IMG/VR virus record: IMGVR_UViG_3300050034_000353
Coordinates: 1-24,253 of that record
Strand: one strand, 5' to 3'
DNA: 24,253 nt
Source of the DNA: a virus
Part shown: positions 12,723 to 19,464 of the stretch, piece by piece
Numbering within the stretch: the first letter of the stretch is position 1
How the letters are laid out: each line of letters opens with the position of its first letter
Notes under the pieces: generated by a model
Database searches by the model: none
What the model was told of the DNA's origin: nothing
Seen by the model: only the letters and a program-made list of their open reading frames with translations
Made by a program: the position numbers and the translations under genes

Positions 12723-14834
12723 CTAATCCTCCAAGAGTTGCTGAACCAGATCATGCGTGTAGAGCGGTTGGCGGACTGTGACCGTCCGTTGGGGTTTGAG
12801 TTGTGAACGCTGGGTAATGGCATCTGTGCCGGTGGCCAGCAGGGGAAGAACGTCGGGCTGCGCGTCAGCGTGTGCGGGCTGGCCGCTACTGGCTACGGCG
12901 CGGGAGAGTCCGGCGAGCGATTCGCGGGTGCTGCGCATCAGCGAGCGGCGCTGCTGCATGCTGGCGCTGATGCGGTCGCGCGTTTCCTTATCTCCGCTCT
13001 GGCGCATCAGCAACTCCGCCTGCAGCGTGCAGAGCAGGTGGCCGTCGGTATCGTAGATATCGACCGACTGCATATCGCAGGGGTCGTAGGCGACCAGCAC
13101 TTTGCGCGTTGTGTATTCGTGCATGATGGCGCTGGCATGCAGATCGTCTGTGCTGGGAACGTAGCGCCGACCCTGCAGGCTGACGGCGCAGGAATCTACC
13201 TTGCGTATCTCACGCTCCATCAGCAGCGAGCTGAGCAGTGCGGGGCTGGGCGCGGGGCGCGCATCCTTCCAGCGATCCGCCACGAAGACCTGCGCCGGCG
13301 AGCGACCATTCATGCCTTCGCCGGACTGCGGCTCAGCGTGGTAGTAGACCTCCAGCCAGTTCATGAACGCCTGCACTAATTCGCTGCATAGCGGAATGTC
13401 AGACTCTGCTGCGACCTGCGCGGAATCCATCTGGCCGCGCTTGCGCAGCATCATCAATCCCTTGTGCCGCGCGAACATGGCGTGGGTGCTGTCAGGCCGC
13501 AGATGCGCCGCTGGGCCGGTGTAGCTGGGCCACACCTTATCGAAGCGGTTATGCAGTGAATTGTGGAAGCGCTCCACGCCCTTCGACTGCGCGTGGTATG
13601 GCAAGCAGAAGGTGACGGCGATGTTGAAGCGCTGCATGACGCTGCCGCCCTTGCCGTCGCCGGTGAGTGAGCGCACACCCTCGCGGTGCATCTCTTCGGC
13701 CATGCGCTCGGCTTCGTCTAGCTCGTGCCGCTGCGCGCCCTTGGTGAATTTTTTGTAGTCTTTGCCGTTGTCGCAGTAGAAGCCGTAAGGGATGCCATGC
13801 GCGGTGATAGCGCGGCGAAATGCTGTCGCTAAGGACCGGCTGCTGCCGTTGCGCGAGAAGGCGACGCCGGTGACGTAGCGCGAGTGGTAATCGAACATGG
13901 TGGTGAGGTGCATGCGGATGGGCTGCAGGTCGCAGTCGTCGAAGATATCGTTCTGGCCGAGCACATCGAAGATCATGTGATCGGACTCCCATATCTCGTT
14001 GCTGGCCACGTCTGTGTACGCGCGGCGCAGGAACGGGCTGAAGGTCGCCTCGTACTTCTCCTGCCCCTGCAGCGCCAGCATTTTCATACTCACGCTGACT
14101 TCGTTCGGATTGTTGAGGAAGGCACGCACCGTCTCGTAGCTGGGCACGGCGGCCTCCACTTCCAGAGCGCGGGCGCGGACGTACTCATGCGCGACGGTGG
14201 CGCTGAGTTTGCGCTCTAGAAATACATAAGCCGCCAGCGTGGCCAGCTCAGGGTTCTGCTTGGCCCATCGCGATTGATTCTTGTCGGCTCGGCGCTTGTC
14301 TGCCAGAGCTACATCGCCACCATTGCGGCGGTAGCTGGATGCCCAGCGACGGATGCTGCGCGCGCTGACGCCGTGCAGCTCTGATAGATACTGCTCCAGC
14401 AGCTCGACGGTGGTGACGTTGCGGCCATTGGATATCTTGAGCTGTAGGTATTTATTTCTTTCGTAGCTTCCCGCCTGCGAAGCTCGGTAGTCCAGTATGG
14501 GTTGGATGATCTGCAACCGCTCTGCAGCCTTTGCCTGGTCGCGCGGATCGACGAGGACGACGCGCTCAGTGGATTGGTGGCCGGCGAAGAGGGGCGACAG
14601 GGTTATGGCGGTTCCCTGTGCTGCGACGCTCGCAACGTCTCCGCCGGCCAACTTGTTCTGCGCGTCCTGCGGTAGCGAGGCGGCACAGTATTCTTTGAGG
14701 GGCTTGCCGTTGCGTCCGCGCTGCCGCGTCTCACGCGCATGCAGCTTGCCGGTTGCAACCTGCATCTCCACCCACTTGGCAGAGCAGCCAGTCAGCTCCA
14801 TCACGCGTTCCTTGCTGAGCCAGAGATTCTTCAT
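12723..14834 (-). CDS. MuA-type DDE transposase, 703 aa
   Basis: The transposase cuts the prophage ends and joins them to target DNA during lysogenisation and replicative transposition. Residues 1-60 form a Mu-type winged HTH (LSKERVMELTGCSAKWVEMQ). The region about 110-250 is helical DNA-binding. The RNase-H-like core has the DDE triad at D285 (WESDHMIFD), D355 (FYCDNGKDY) and E421 (SKGVERFHNSL), against D269, D336 and E392 in MuA. A beta-barrel region follows near 545-610 (REIRKVDSCAVSLQGRRYVP), and the Arg/Gln-rich tail should contact the ATPase. Length is slightly above MuA (663). Its start overlaps the upstream regulator's stop by ATGA. Confidence 0.95.
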   Translation of the reverse strand: MKNLWLSKERVMELTGCSAKWVEMQVATGKLHARETRQRGRNGKPLKEYCAASLPQDAQNKLAGGDVASVAAQGTAITLSPLFAGHQSTERVVLVDPRDQAKAAERLQIIQPILDYRASQAGSYERNKYLQLKISNGRNVTTVELLEQYLSELHGVSARSIRRWASSYRRNGGDVALADKRRADKNQSRWAKQNPELATLAAYVFLERKLSATVAHEYVRARALEVEAAVPSYETVRAFLNNPNEVSVSMKMLALQGQEKYEATFSPFLRRAYTDVASNEIWESDHMIFDVLGQNDIFDDCDLQPIRMHLTTMFDYHSRYVTGVAFSRNGSSRSLATAFRRAITAHGIPYGFYCDNGKDYKKFTKGAQRHELDEAERMAEEMHREGVRSLTGDGKGGSVMQRFNIAVTFCLPYHAQSKGVERFHNSLHNRFDKVWPSYTGPAAHLRPDSTHAMFARHKGLMMLRKRGQMDSAQVAAESDIPLCSELVQAFMNWLEVYYHAEPQSGEGMNGRSPAQVFVADRWKDARPAPSPALLSSLLMEREIRKVDSCAVSLQGRRYVPSTDDLHASAIMHEYTTRKVLVAYDPCDMQSVDIYDTDGHLLCTLQAELLMRQSGDKETRDRISASMQQRRSLMRSTRESLAGLSRAVASSGQPAHADAQPDVLPLLATGTDAITQRSQLKPQRTVTVRQPLYTHDLVQQLLED

Positions 14835-15322
14835 AGCGCCACCCCGCGCAGGCGGCGCTGCAGACGCACGATCTGATCGTCGGCTTGGTTGCGCAGCAGA
14901 TACTGACGGCCAAGTTCGAGCAGGTCATGCTCGTCGTCGTTGATCACATGCAGCCCGCTGCGCTCTACGCGGAAGATGAGAAGACGATGGTCGCCAGTGG
15001 CCTGGCAAAAGGCGCGGTCCCAAGCGCCGGGCCAGCGGTGCAGCTCCTTGGATTCGGCGGTGAAGCTGGTGATCATGCGCGCCGTTACCTGCACTGCAAG
15101 CGACTCGCTCATCTCCTCGGCGATCTGCTCGCGGCTCTTGCCGCTCTGCTTGATGGAAGAGGTGATGATGCCGCGTACCAGCGAATCATCGTTGAGCGCG
15201 CCGGGCGTGTTATCGATGGAGGCGAAGCAGAGCTGCTGCTGCAGGTTGATGGAAGAATTCAGCGACGAGTCTTGCAGTGACTTCGCGGGTGCCGGCGGGT
15301 GAAACTGTGTTTGTGAGTTCAA
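14831..15322 (-). CDS. Conserved early phage regulator-like protein, 163 aa, TTG start
   Basis: The conserved core (residues about 45-118) includes KQSGKSREQIAEEMSESL, VTARMITSFTAESKELHRWP and WDRAFCQATGDHRLL. I associate this block with proteins encoded just before the transposase in Mu-like phages of Gram-negative bacteria; an HTH-like first part suggests DNA binding. The N-terminal 35 residues are Gln/Ser-rich, and the tail is a basic helix. The TTG start overlaps the upstream stop as TTGA, and the first internal Met comes only within the conserved core. In Mu the gene here is ner, a small regulator of early transcription; this one is larger and unrelated by eye. Confidence 0.7.
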   Translation of the reverse strand: MNSQTQFHPPAPAKSLQDSSLNSSINLQQQLCFASIDNTPGALNDDSLVRGIITSSIKQSGKSREQIAEEMSESLAVQVTARMITSFTAESKELHRWPGAWDRAFCQATGDHRLLIFRVERSGLHVINDDEHDLLELGRQYLLRNQADDQIVRLQRRLRGVAL

Positions 15323-15552
15323 GCGGCACGCTCCGTGCGGCGCTCGATCTCACGCTCGATGCGCTGGAGTTCTTGCTGTAACGCACGGCTAATTCGTTTG
15401 GAGGTGGTTTTGCCATTGGCGACGCGGCAGACGACTGACTCGTGAACATTGAGCTTCTTGGCAACGCGAGCCTGGATTCCGATGTAAAGGGAGTGCCGCA
15501 GCATCAGTACCGTCGTGCTACGCTTTTCGGGGGCAAGATTCTTGCTGACCAT
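15319..15552 (-). CDS. Small HTH protein, first gene of the early operon, 77 aa
   Basis: An HTH-like stretch GIQARVAKKLNVHESVVCRV (residues 25-44) is followed by a basic helix ALQQELQRIEREIERRTERA. This is a Ner/Cro-like position: the first leftward gene after the repressor. Start choice is uncertain. An in-frame TTG at 15570 would overlap the repressor ATG; the ATG at 15552 lies one or two bases after the predicted transcription start, so the mRNA may be leaderless; an ATG at 15504 gives 61 residues and keeps the HTH. None has a visible ribosome site. Its stop overlaps the next TTG start. Confidence 0.65.
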   Translation of the reverse strand: MVSKNLAPEKRSTTVLMLRHSLYIGIQARVAKKLNVHESVVCRVANGKTTSKRISRALQQELQRIEREIERRTERAA

Positions 15553-15553
15553 G

Positions 15554-15588
15554 TAGACGAGTCTGACCAATGGCTAATCAAAAGTCAA
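15554..15588 (-). promoter_or_regulatory. Predicted leftward early promoter
   Basis: On the minus strand, TTGACT (15588-15583) is followed after exactly 17 bp by CAGACT (15565-15560). The -35 matches the consensus at five of six positions; the -10 keeps only A2, A4 and T6. Transcription would start near 15553, at or beside the ATG at 15552. The promoter lies within the first codons of the divergent repressor gene. A short dyad AGAC-GA-GTCT (15555-15564) overlaps the -10. Confidence 0.5.
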
Positions 15589-16289
15589 GAGGAAAATTAG
15601 CAACTAATTCGGCATCTTTGGACATCGGGGAAAACCTGCGGATGCTCCGTGCCCGGCTGGGAGCAAATCAGCGTGAGTTTGCAAGGCTTTTGGGGGTTAC
15701 CCAGGGTGCTGTTGCTCACTGGGAGTCCGGCAATATAAAGCCTGCCGCAATAGCCCTGATGGCCATCGGCAAGCTGGATGAGGTGAACCGGAGTTGGTGG
15801 TTTGAGCAGGCAGGACCGGACTATGCCCGGCGCGATCAGATTGTGCAGGCGGTGAAGGATGAGGACGCAGCAGAACATTTAGACAGTTGCACGGTGCGCA
15901 TCTATAGCTGCGTTGGCGACGAGCCGAACCGATTCCTGCAGGAGCATGTCGAAACCGTTATGACGCTGCCGCAGACCTGGATAAAGGATGCGCCGTGGAT
16001 TGTGGGGCTGCGCGTAGTGGGCAACGATATGCGTCCGCTTATCCAGGATGGATTCATTGTGATCGTGAAGGTGCATGGCAAGAAGAACCTGGGTACACTA
16101 GACGGCCAGATCGTGGCGGCGAAGAGCGAACAGGGTATCTGTGTACGGTGGCTCAGGAGGAGTGGCGATGCGTGGCTACTGATGTCGCAGAGTGCCGAGT
16201 GTGCTCCAATCGATGTAAAGACGAGCGGCTATGAAGTGCTTGGCCGCGTGGTGTTGTGGATTGGCAGGCCAACCCTGCCGGGAAAGTGA
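15570..16289 (+). CDS. Phage repressor: XRE HTH plus S24-fold domain without catalytic residues, 239 aa
   Basis: Residues 20-70 are an XRE HTH (ENLRMLRARLGANQREFARL, then VTQGAVAHWESG). The C-terminal half (about 140-235) has the LexA/cI S24 fold: VVGNDMRPLIQDGFIVIVKV, GQIVAAKS and CVRWLRRSGDAW. In active members the first motif reads G-D/N-S-M-x-P with Ser as nucleophile, and a Lys follows about 40 residues later. Here these are D153 and R193, so self-cleavage should not occur. The domain would serve for dimerisation only, and induction would need an antirepressor or another signal. The ATG lacks a visible ribosome site, so a leaderless message is possible. It faces the early operon across overlapping control DNA. 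Confidence 0.88.
   Translation: MANQKSRGKLATNSASLDIGENLRMLRARLGANQREFARLLGVTQGAVAHWESGNIKPAAIALMAIGKLDEVNRSWWFEQAGPDYARRDQIVQAVKDEDAAEHLDSCTVRIYSCVGDEPNRFLQEHVETVMTLPQTWIKDAPWIVGLRVVGNDMRPLIQDGFIVIVKVHGKKNLGTLDGQIVAAKSEQGICVRWLRRSGDAWLLMSQSAECAPIDVKTSGYEVLGRVVLWIGRPTLPGK
15595..15609. promoter_or_regulatory. Candidate repressor operator, 15-bp perfect dyad
   Basis: AATTAG-CAA-CTAATT is a perfect inverted repeat inside codons 9-14 of the repressor gene, six bases beyond the -35 of the predicted early promoter. A further CTAAT half-site lies at 15574-15578 within the promoter spacer. The AT-rich dyad stands out in a G+C-rich region. Binding by the repressor is inferred from position. Confidence 0.5.
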
Positions 16290-16295
16290 GAGACG

Positions 16296-16574
16296 ATGAG
16301 CTTGCTGAACGAAGAGAATAAGGACACGAGCACCAACGAGGAGTTGGAGAAGTACTCCGGCAAACTATTTAGCCGCGTAGCCTGGTTCTATGTGCTGATG
16401 CCCATTGTGGGCGCTGCGCCCGGAATCATCGCGGCGATGAGTGCCTCGAACGATGCTACACCATATTGTATATTTCTCGCGCTCGTGGGTGCGCTTATTG
16501 GTGGTGTGATGGCCGACATCCTCGTCAGTTTCTTCCGGCTGCAAGCGCTGCGCGCCCGGAAGCTGACAGAGTAA
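16296..16574 (+). CDS. Two-TM membrane protein co-expressed with the repressor, 92 aa
   Basis: A polar acidic N-terminus of about 24 residues precedes two hydrophobic helices (about 28-48, WFYVLMPIVGAAPGIIAAM; about 57-80, YCIFLALVGALIGGVMADIL), ending in a basic tail. It starts six bases after the repressor stop, so it is probably transcribed in the lysogen. Genes in this position often encode superinfection exclusion or other lysogenic-conversion functions; that role is inferred. It ends immediately beside the stop of the convergent XRE gene, with no terminator between. Confidence 0.7.
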   Translation: MSLLNEENKDTSTNEELEKYSGKLFSRVAWFYVLMPIVGAAPGIIAAMSASNDATPYCIFLALVGALIGGVMADILVSFFRLQALRARKLTE

Positions 16575-16790
16575 CTACATTCCTTTGAAGAACTCCTCTA
16601 GCTTCACGTCGAGCGCCTGGGCGATCCGCGCCAGCGCGCCGACGGTGACGGACTTCTTGCCGCGCTCCAGCTCACTGATATAGACCGTCGTCAGTTCGGC
16701 ATGGTCGGCCAGCATGGGCTGTGTGAGGCCTTTGCTCGTTCTGAGAAGCCGTATCCTGCGGCCAATCTTTACAGACAGTGTGATCGCCAT
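16575..16790 (-). CDS. Small XRE-family regulator, 71 aa
   Basis: Almost the entire protein is one HTH_XRE domain: IGRRIRLLRTSKGLTQPMLA, then LTTVYISELERGKKSVTVGA, LARIAQALDVKLEEF. The recognition helix is in the TTVYISELERG stretch. It resembles C (controller) proteins of restriction-modification loci and small phage Cro-type regulators. It is convergent with the membrane-protein gene and divergent from the methylase gene; the shared upstream region holds the 12-bp dyad at 16825-16836. The same dyad follows the predicted rightward promoter, so it may regulate itself, the methylase and the late arm. That circuit is inferred. Confidence 0.8.
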   Translation of the reverse strand: MAITLSVKIGRRIRLLRTSKGLTQPMLADHAELTTVYISELERGKKSVTVGALARIAQALDVKLEEFFKGM

Positions 16791-16824
16791 ATCTCAAGCA
16801 TGGCTTCGCGCCGGAGGCAAACAT

Positions 16825-16836
16825 AAACTATTGTTT
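16825..16836. promoter_or_regulatory. Candidate operator O1 for the small XRE regulator
   Basis: AAACTATTGTTT has AAAC/GTTT half-sites around a 4-bp AT centre, in the divergent region between the XRE gene (start 35 bp away) and the methylase gene (start 69 bp away). The identical 12-mer occurs in reverse orientation at 17748-17759. XRE-type dimers commonly bind such short AT-rich dyads. Function is inferred. Confidence 0.5.
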
Positions 16837-16904
16837 GTTTAGTTGCAGAGTACCTTCTGTGCGCTGGCATTGAATGCGCAAATTTATGGAGCGACACTGC
16901 GCAA

Positions 16905-17675
16905 ATGAACTCTCCCTTCGCATGGCCCAGCGGCAAACGCTGCCTGAAGAAAACACTGCTCTCGCTGATTCCCCCACACACTATCTATGTTGAGGTCTTC
17001 GCCGGATCGGCGAAGCTGCTCTTCGGCAAGGAGCCGTCTCCGCGCGAGGTAATGAACGACCTGAACGGCGAGGTGACCAACTTCTTCCGCGTGGCCAAGC
17101 ATCGCCCGGCGGAGCTGGCTGAGCGTTTCGAGACAGACCTGGTGCATGGCGGCAGGTTCCGCGAGTTGCGGAGCGGCACCAAGGGCGACGATGAGCTACA
17201 GGATGCGCTGCGCTTTGCCTACCTGGTTTGGTACAGCTACGGCGCAAAGGGCGAGCACTTTGCCAGTTCTAATGCCAAGACGCTGCTGGCCGGCCACACG
17301 CGGAAATCGCTGGACCGCATCCGTGAATTACTGCTGGCCGTGAGTGAGCGGCTTAGCCATGTGTTGATCGAGCAGCGTGACTTTATAGATATACTGACGC
17401 GCTACGATTCACCGGAGACCTTCTTCTATCTCGATCCACCCTACGTGCACTTTCAGGCAAACGGACGTTATGACGCGCTGACGCAGGAGAAGCGCGAAGC
17501 GCTGTTTGCTCGCCTGGCAGAGCTGCAGGGGAAGTTTCTAATGAGCTTCGATGATTGCGCCGAGGTGCGCGCGCACTGCCGCCAGTACGGCTTCACGGTG
17601 AAGAGTGTGAGTGTGCCATACAAGCTTGGACAGAAGAAGGCGAAGCTAGGGCGCGAGGTGCTGATATGCAAATAA
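16905..17675 (+). CDS. dam: D12-class DNA adenine N6-methyltransferase, 256 aa
   Basis: The enzyme should transfer a methyl group from S-adenosylmethionine to N6 of adenine in DNA. The AdoMet-binding motif I is VFAGSAKLLF (31-40), a variant of FxGxG. ND at 51-52 (NDLNGEVTNFF) fits the next AdoMet contact. The catalytic motif IV is DPPY (177-180), and FLMSFDD with VPYKLGQ closes the fold. Length is normal for the D12/Dam class. A weak GGAG lies rather far upstream of the ATG. No restriction enzyme gene adjoins it, so it is an orphan phage methylase, probably for protection from host restriction or for methylation-dependent control. The target sequence cannot be read from the protein. The gene name is by family. 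Confidence 0.88.
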   Translation: MNSPFAWPSGKRCLKKTLLSLIPPHTIYVEVFAGSAKLLFGKEPSPREVMNDLNGEVTNFFRVAKHRPAELAERFETDLVHGGRFRELRSGTKGDDELQDALRFAYLVWYSYGAKGEHFASSNAKTLLAGHTRKSLDRIRELLLAVSERLSHVLIEQRDFIDILTRYDSPETFFYLDPPYVHFQANGRYDALTQEKREALFARLAELQGKFLMSFDDCAEVRAHCRQYGFTVKSVSVPYKLGQKKAKLGREVLICK

Positions 17676-17706
17676 CGATGCCCATCACAATCGCGTAATT
17701 GATGTA

Positions 17707-17735
17707 TTGACCTACCGCTCCAGCGTGGCTAGGTT
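17707..17735 (+). promoter_or_regulatory. Predicted rightward late-arm promoter
   Basis: TTGACC (17707-17712), a 17-bp spacer, and TAGGTT (17730-17735) form a sigma-70-like promoter with a good -35 and a weak -10. Transcription would begin near 17742, just before the O2 dyad, so a protein bound at O2 would block it. It faces the endolysin gene. Confidence 0.4.
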
Positions 17736-17747
17736 TGCAAACAGCAT

Positions 17748-17759
17748 AAACAATAGTTT
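17748..17759. promoter_or_regulatory. Candidate operator O2 (identical inverted copy of O1)
   Basis: AAACAATAGTTT is the exact reverse complement of the 12-mer at 16825-16836. Both copies also share nearby GCAAACA and ATAAAC. Its place just past the predicted transcription start fits repression of the late arm by the small XRE protein. Function is inferred. Confidence 0.5.
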
Positions 17760-17899
17760 GAGTCGGCGGCGACCCCCACGCACACCGAGAAGCGCCGCAG
17801 TTCCATTTGCCGGATTCCTCCGGCTCTCCCTCGCGCAGAGCGAGTAAACCATTCTGTTGAAGTTCGAAGACAAAATCGCGCCGATAGGCGCACCAATCT

Positions 17900-17925
17900 T
17901 TCCGCGCGGAAGAGTGTTTCCGCGC
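17900..17925. repeat. REP-like hairpin, copy 2
   Basis: The order is TTCCGCGCGGAA (perfect 12-bp palindrome, 17900-17911), GAGTGT, TTCCGCGC (17918-17925), so either the palindrome or an 8-bp stem with a 6-nt loop can form. Read on the opposite strand, copy 1 at 3311-3336 has the same order with one base changed in the loop. Here it lies in non-coding DNA ahead of the lysis genes. Confidence 0.7.
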
Positions 17926-18135
17926 GAACGCATATCGCTGTGCGCGCAGCCTACTCTGCAATCTAAGCCGCAAGGCTGCTTCTGCACTGCGCCACCATCC
18001 CTGAAGGAAAAGGAGGTCGCGGAGAATCGCCAGAGCCGCCGTGGATTCTCGCCCTCTTCCGTGGTGGTTGCAGGGCGAGACCGGCGTTTTAGATGCAGTC
18101 GTCAGTTTTCAGTTGTCAGAAAAGGTATAGGCGCG

Positions 18136-18645
18136 ATGGCCAGCAAAGAACAGCTCGATTGGTTGAAGCAGATGGCGCCGGCGGCGCAGGCTGCTGATGT
18201 GAAGTGGGGAGTTCCGGCCAGCGTGACGCTGGCGCAGGCCATCCTAGAATCCGCCTGGGGACAGAGTAAGCTGACGCGCCAGGCGAACAACTACTTCGGC
18301 ATCAAGGCTGAGCACCTGAACGTACCCAATACCTATGTTGAGTTCCCGACGATGGAGTACGAGTTCGGTGAGAAGAAGCAGGTCACCGCCGGCTTCGAGA
18401 AGTATCCCGATGCCGCAGCGTGCTTTGTGGATCACGCACAACTGCTGCACGATGCGCCGCGCTACCAGCCGGCCATGCGGGCGGCGAAGTCTCCGCAGGC
18501 GTTCGCGCAGATGCTGAAGACCTGCGGATACAGCACATCGCCCACCTACGCGCCGATGCTGACTGCACTGATGAACGAGTTCGATCTGTACCAGTACGAC
18601 AATCCACTACCGCAGCCTCCGGCTGCAGAAAAGAAGGCAGCATGA
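18136..18645 (+). CDS. GH73-type endolysin (endo-beta-N-acetylglucosaminidase), 169 aa
   Basis: The enzyme should cut glycan strands of peptidoglycan at the end of the lytic cycle. The family signature is clear: a catalytic Glu in TLAQAILESAWGQSKLT (E38), NNYFGIKAE, FEKYPDAAACFVDHAQLL, and CGYSTSPTYAPML, which corresponds to the conserved Y-A/S-T-x-x-x-Y-A motif. Length is typical for a single-domain phage GH73. There is no signal peptide, so release should depend on the holin-like proteins downstream. I chose the ATG at 18136, with AAGGTA upstream, over a longer frame that covers the control region. It overlaps the next gene by ATGA and has a Pro/Lys/Ala tail. Confidence 0.88.
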   Translation: MASKEQLDWLKQMAPAAQAADVKWGVPASVTLAQAILESAWGQSKLTRQANNYFGIKAEHLNVPNTYVEFPTMEYEFGEKKQVTAGFEKYPDAAACFVDHAQLLHDAPRYQPAMRAAKSPQAFAQMLKTCGYSTSPTYAPMLTALMNEFDLYQYDNPLPQPPAAEKKAA

Positions 18646-19376
18646 ACCTGGACAAACTGAAAATGAATACGCGTGGTGGGATGCGACCGGCGTTTGCCGT
18701 CTTCGTGCTCGCCATCATCCTGTTCGCTGTGGCCACGCTGGCGGGTTGCCCGCAGAGCACCCCACTGCACAAGGCATTGGTCGCGGCGGATTCCATCGGC
18801 TCGGCGCTGAACAGTGCCGCACAGATCAACCATGAAGACACGCTGGAGACCGTCGCGGACCGCGCCGCGCTCGCCAGTTACATCGACGGGCTGGCCAAGC
18901 TCAACGACGCGTTTGTGGCGCAGCTCAAGACGGCAGAGGCAAACAATGGCCAGGTGACGGCCGCGCAGATTGTCTCCGCATTCAACGCGCTCAATACCCA
19001 GGCGCAGAGCCTGCAACAGCAGGGGTTGCTGCACCTGAAAAGCGCCTCGGCCCAGTCGCAGTTCAACAGTGTGACGGCGACCATCCAGACGCTGCTGACC
19101 ACCATCCAGGCGCTGTTGCCTGCGGTGAGCTCGCACAATCGCTTGCCGGGGCATGGCGCGCCGCTGGCGCTCTGCGTGCTGGCGCTTACGCCGGAGGAGA
19201 TCACGGCGCTGCTGGCACTGCTGATCCCGCTGGGCGAACAGGCCGTGACGCTGGTGGAAAAACTTACAGCCATGAAGAGCGAGACGGACGCGCAACTACA
19301 GGCAGACGCGCTATCGCAGGACGCACAGGCTGAGGCGGTGGCCGAAGCGGATGAGGCCGCGGGCTCGACAAGCTAA
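18642..19376 (+). CDS. Predicted lipoprotein in the lysis cassette, 244 aa
   Basis: A basic n-region (KMNTRGGMR), a hydrophobic core FAVFVLAIILFAVAT and a lipobox LAG-C36 indicate a lipoprotein exported and lipid-anchored at Cys36. The mature part is long, helical and rich in Ala, Gln and Leu (for example AALASYIDGLAKLNDAFVAQ). Near the C-terminus LTPEEITALLALLIPLGEQA is a second hydrophobic stretch, then an acidic Ala/Glu/Asp tail. Its place directly after the endolysin, overlapping by ATGA, suggests a function in lysis. An outer-membrane spanin-like part is a reasonable guess, though it is far larger than known Rz1-type spanins. Confidence 0.72.
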   Translation: MNLDKLKMNTRGGMRPAFAVFVLAIILFAVATLAGCPQSTPLHKALVAADSIGSALNSAAQINHEDTLETVADRAALASYIDGLAKLNDAFVAQLKTAEANNGQVTAAQIVSAFNALNTQAQSLQQQGLLHLKSASAQSQFNSVTATIQTLLTTIQALLPAVSSHNRLPGHGAPLALCVLALTPEEITALLALLIPLGEQAVTLVEKLTAMKSETDAQLQADALSQDAQAEAVAEADEAAGSTS

Positions 19377-19418
19377 ACCAAGACAAAACAACAACGACAG
19401 CAGTAGACGCAGCAAGGC

Positions 19419-19442
19419 GGGGAGGGGGCAAGACCCCTCCCC
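19419..19442 (+). repeat. Strong G-rich hairpin between late genes
   Basis: GGGGAGGGG (19419-19427) and CCCCTCCCC (19434-19442) pair perfectly around a GCAAGA loop. It lies 42 nt after the lipoprotein stop and 10 nt before the next ribosome site. No T-run follows, so termination is uncertain. It may stabilise or process the mRNA or modulate translation of the downstream gene. Confidence 0.7.
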
Positions 19443-19464
19443 GTCGAAGTACAGGAGATTTGAG

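Larger units (their letters stand above)
17676..18135. other. Gene-free control region before the lysis genes
   Basis: About 460 bp without a gene I accept. It holds the predicted rightward promoter (17707-17735), operator copy O2 (17748-17759) and REP-like hairpin copy 2 (17900-17925). An imperfect hairpin GAGAATC/GATTCTC lies at 18022-18050, and a short CAGT-rich stretch at 18096-18119 repeats (G)TCAGT(T) several times. Frames open here on both strands read as Arg/Pro/Ser-rich sequence without ribosome sites. A long 5' leader of nearly 400 nt would precede the endolysin if the promoter is correct. Confidence 0.6.

Noticed and set aside
17712-17987. A 91-codon minus-strand frame in the control region, and the plus-strand extension from 17857 upstream of the endolysin
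   Set aside because: Both run through the operator and REP-like hairpin, show skewed composition and lack ribosome sites; the endolysin domain begins only at 18136.
18546-19295. A 249-codon open frame antisense to the lipoprotein gene
   Set aside because: The composition is Arg/Gln/His-rich, typical of a shadow of an Ala/Gln-rich gene, and the sense gene has a lipobox and an operon overlap.
19419-19442. G-rich hairpin as an intrinsic terminator
   Set aside because: No T-run follows and a good ribosome site and late gene come directly after, so it is listed as a hairpin only.
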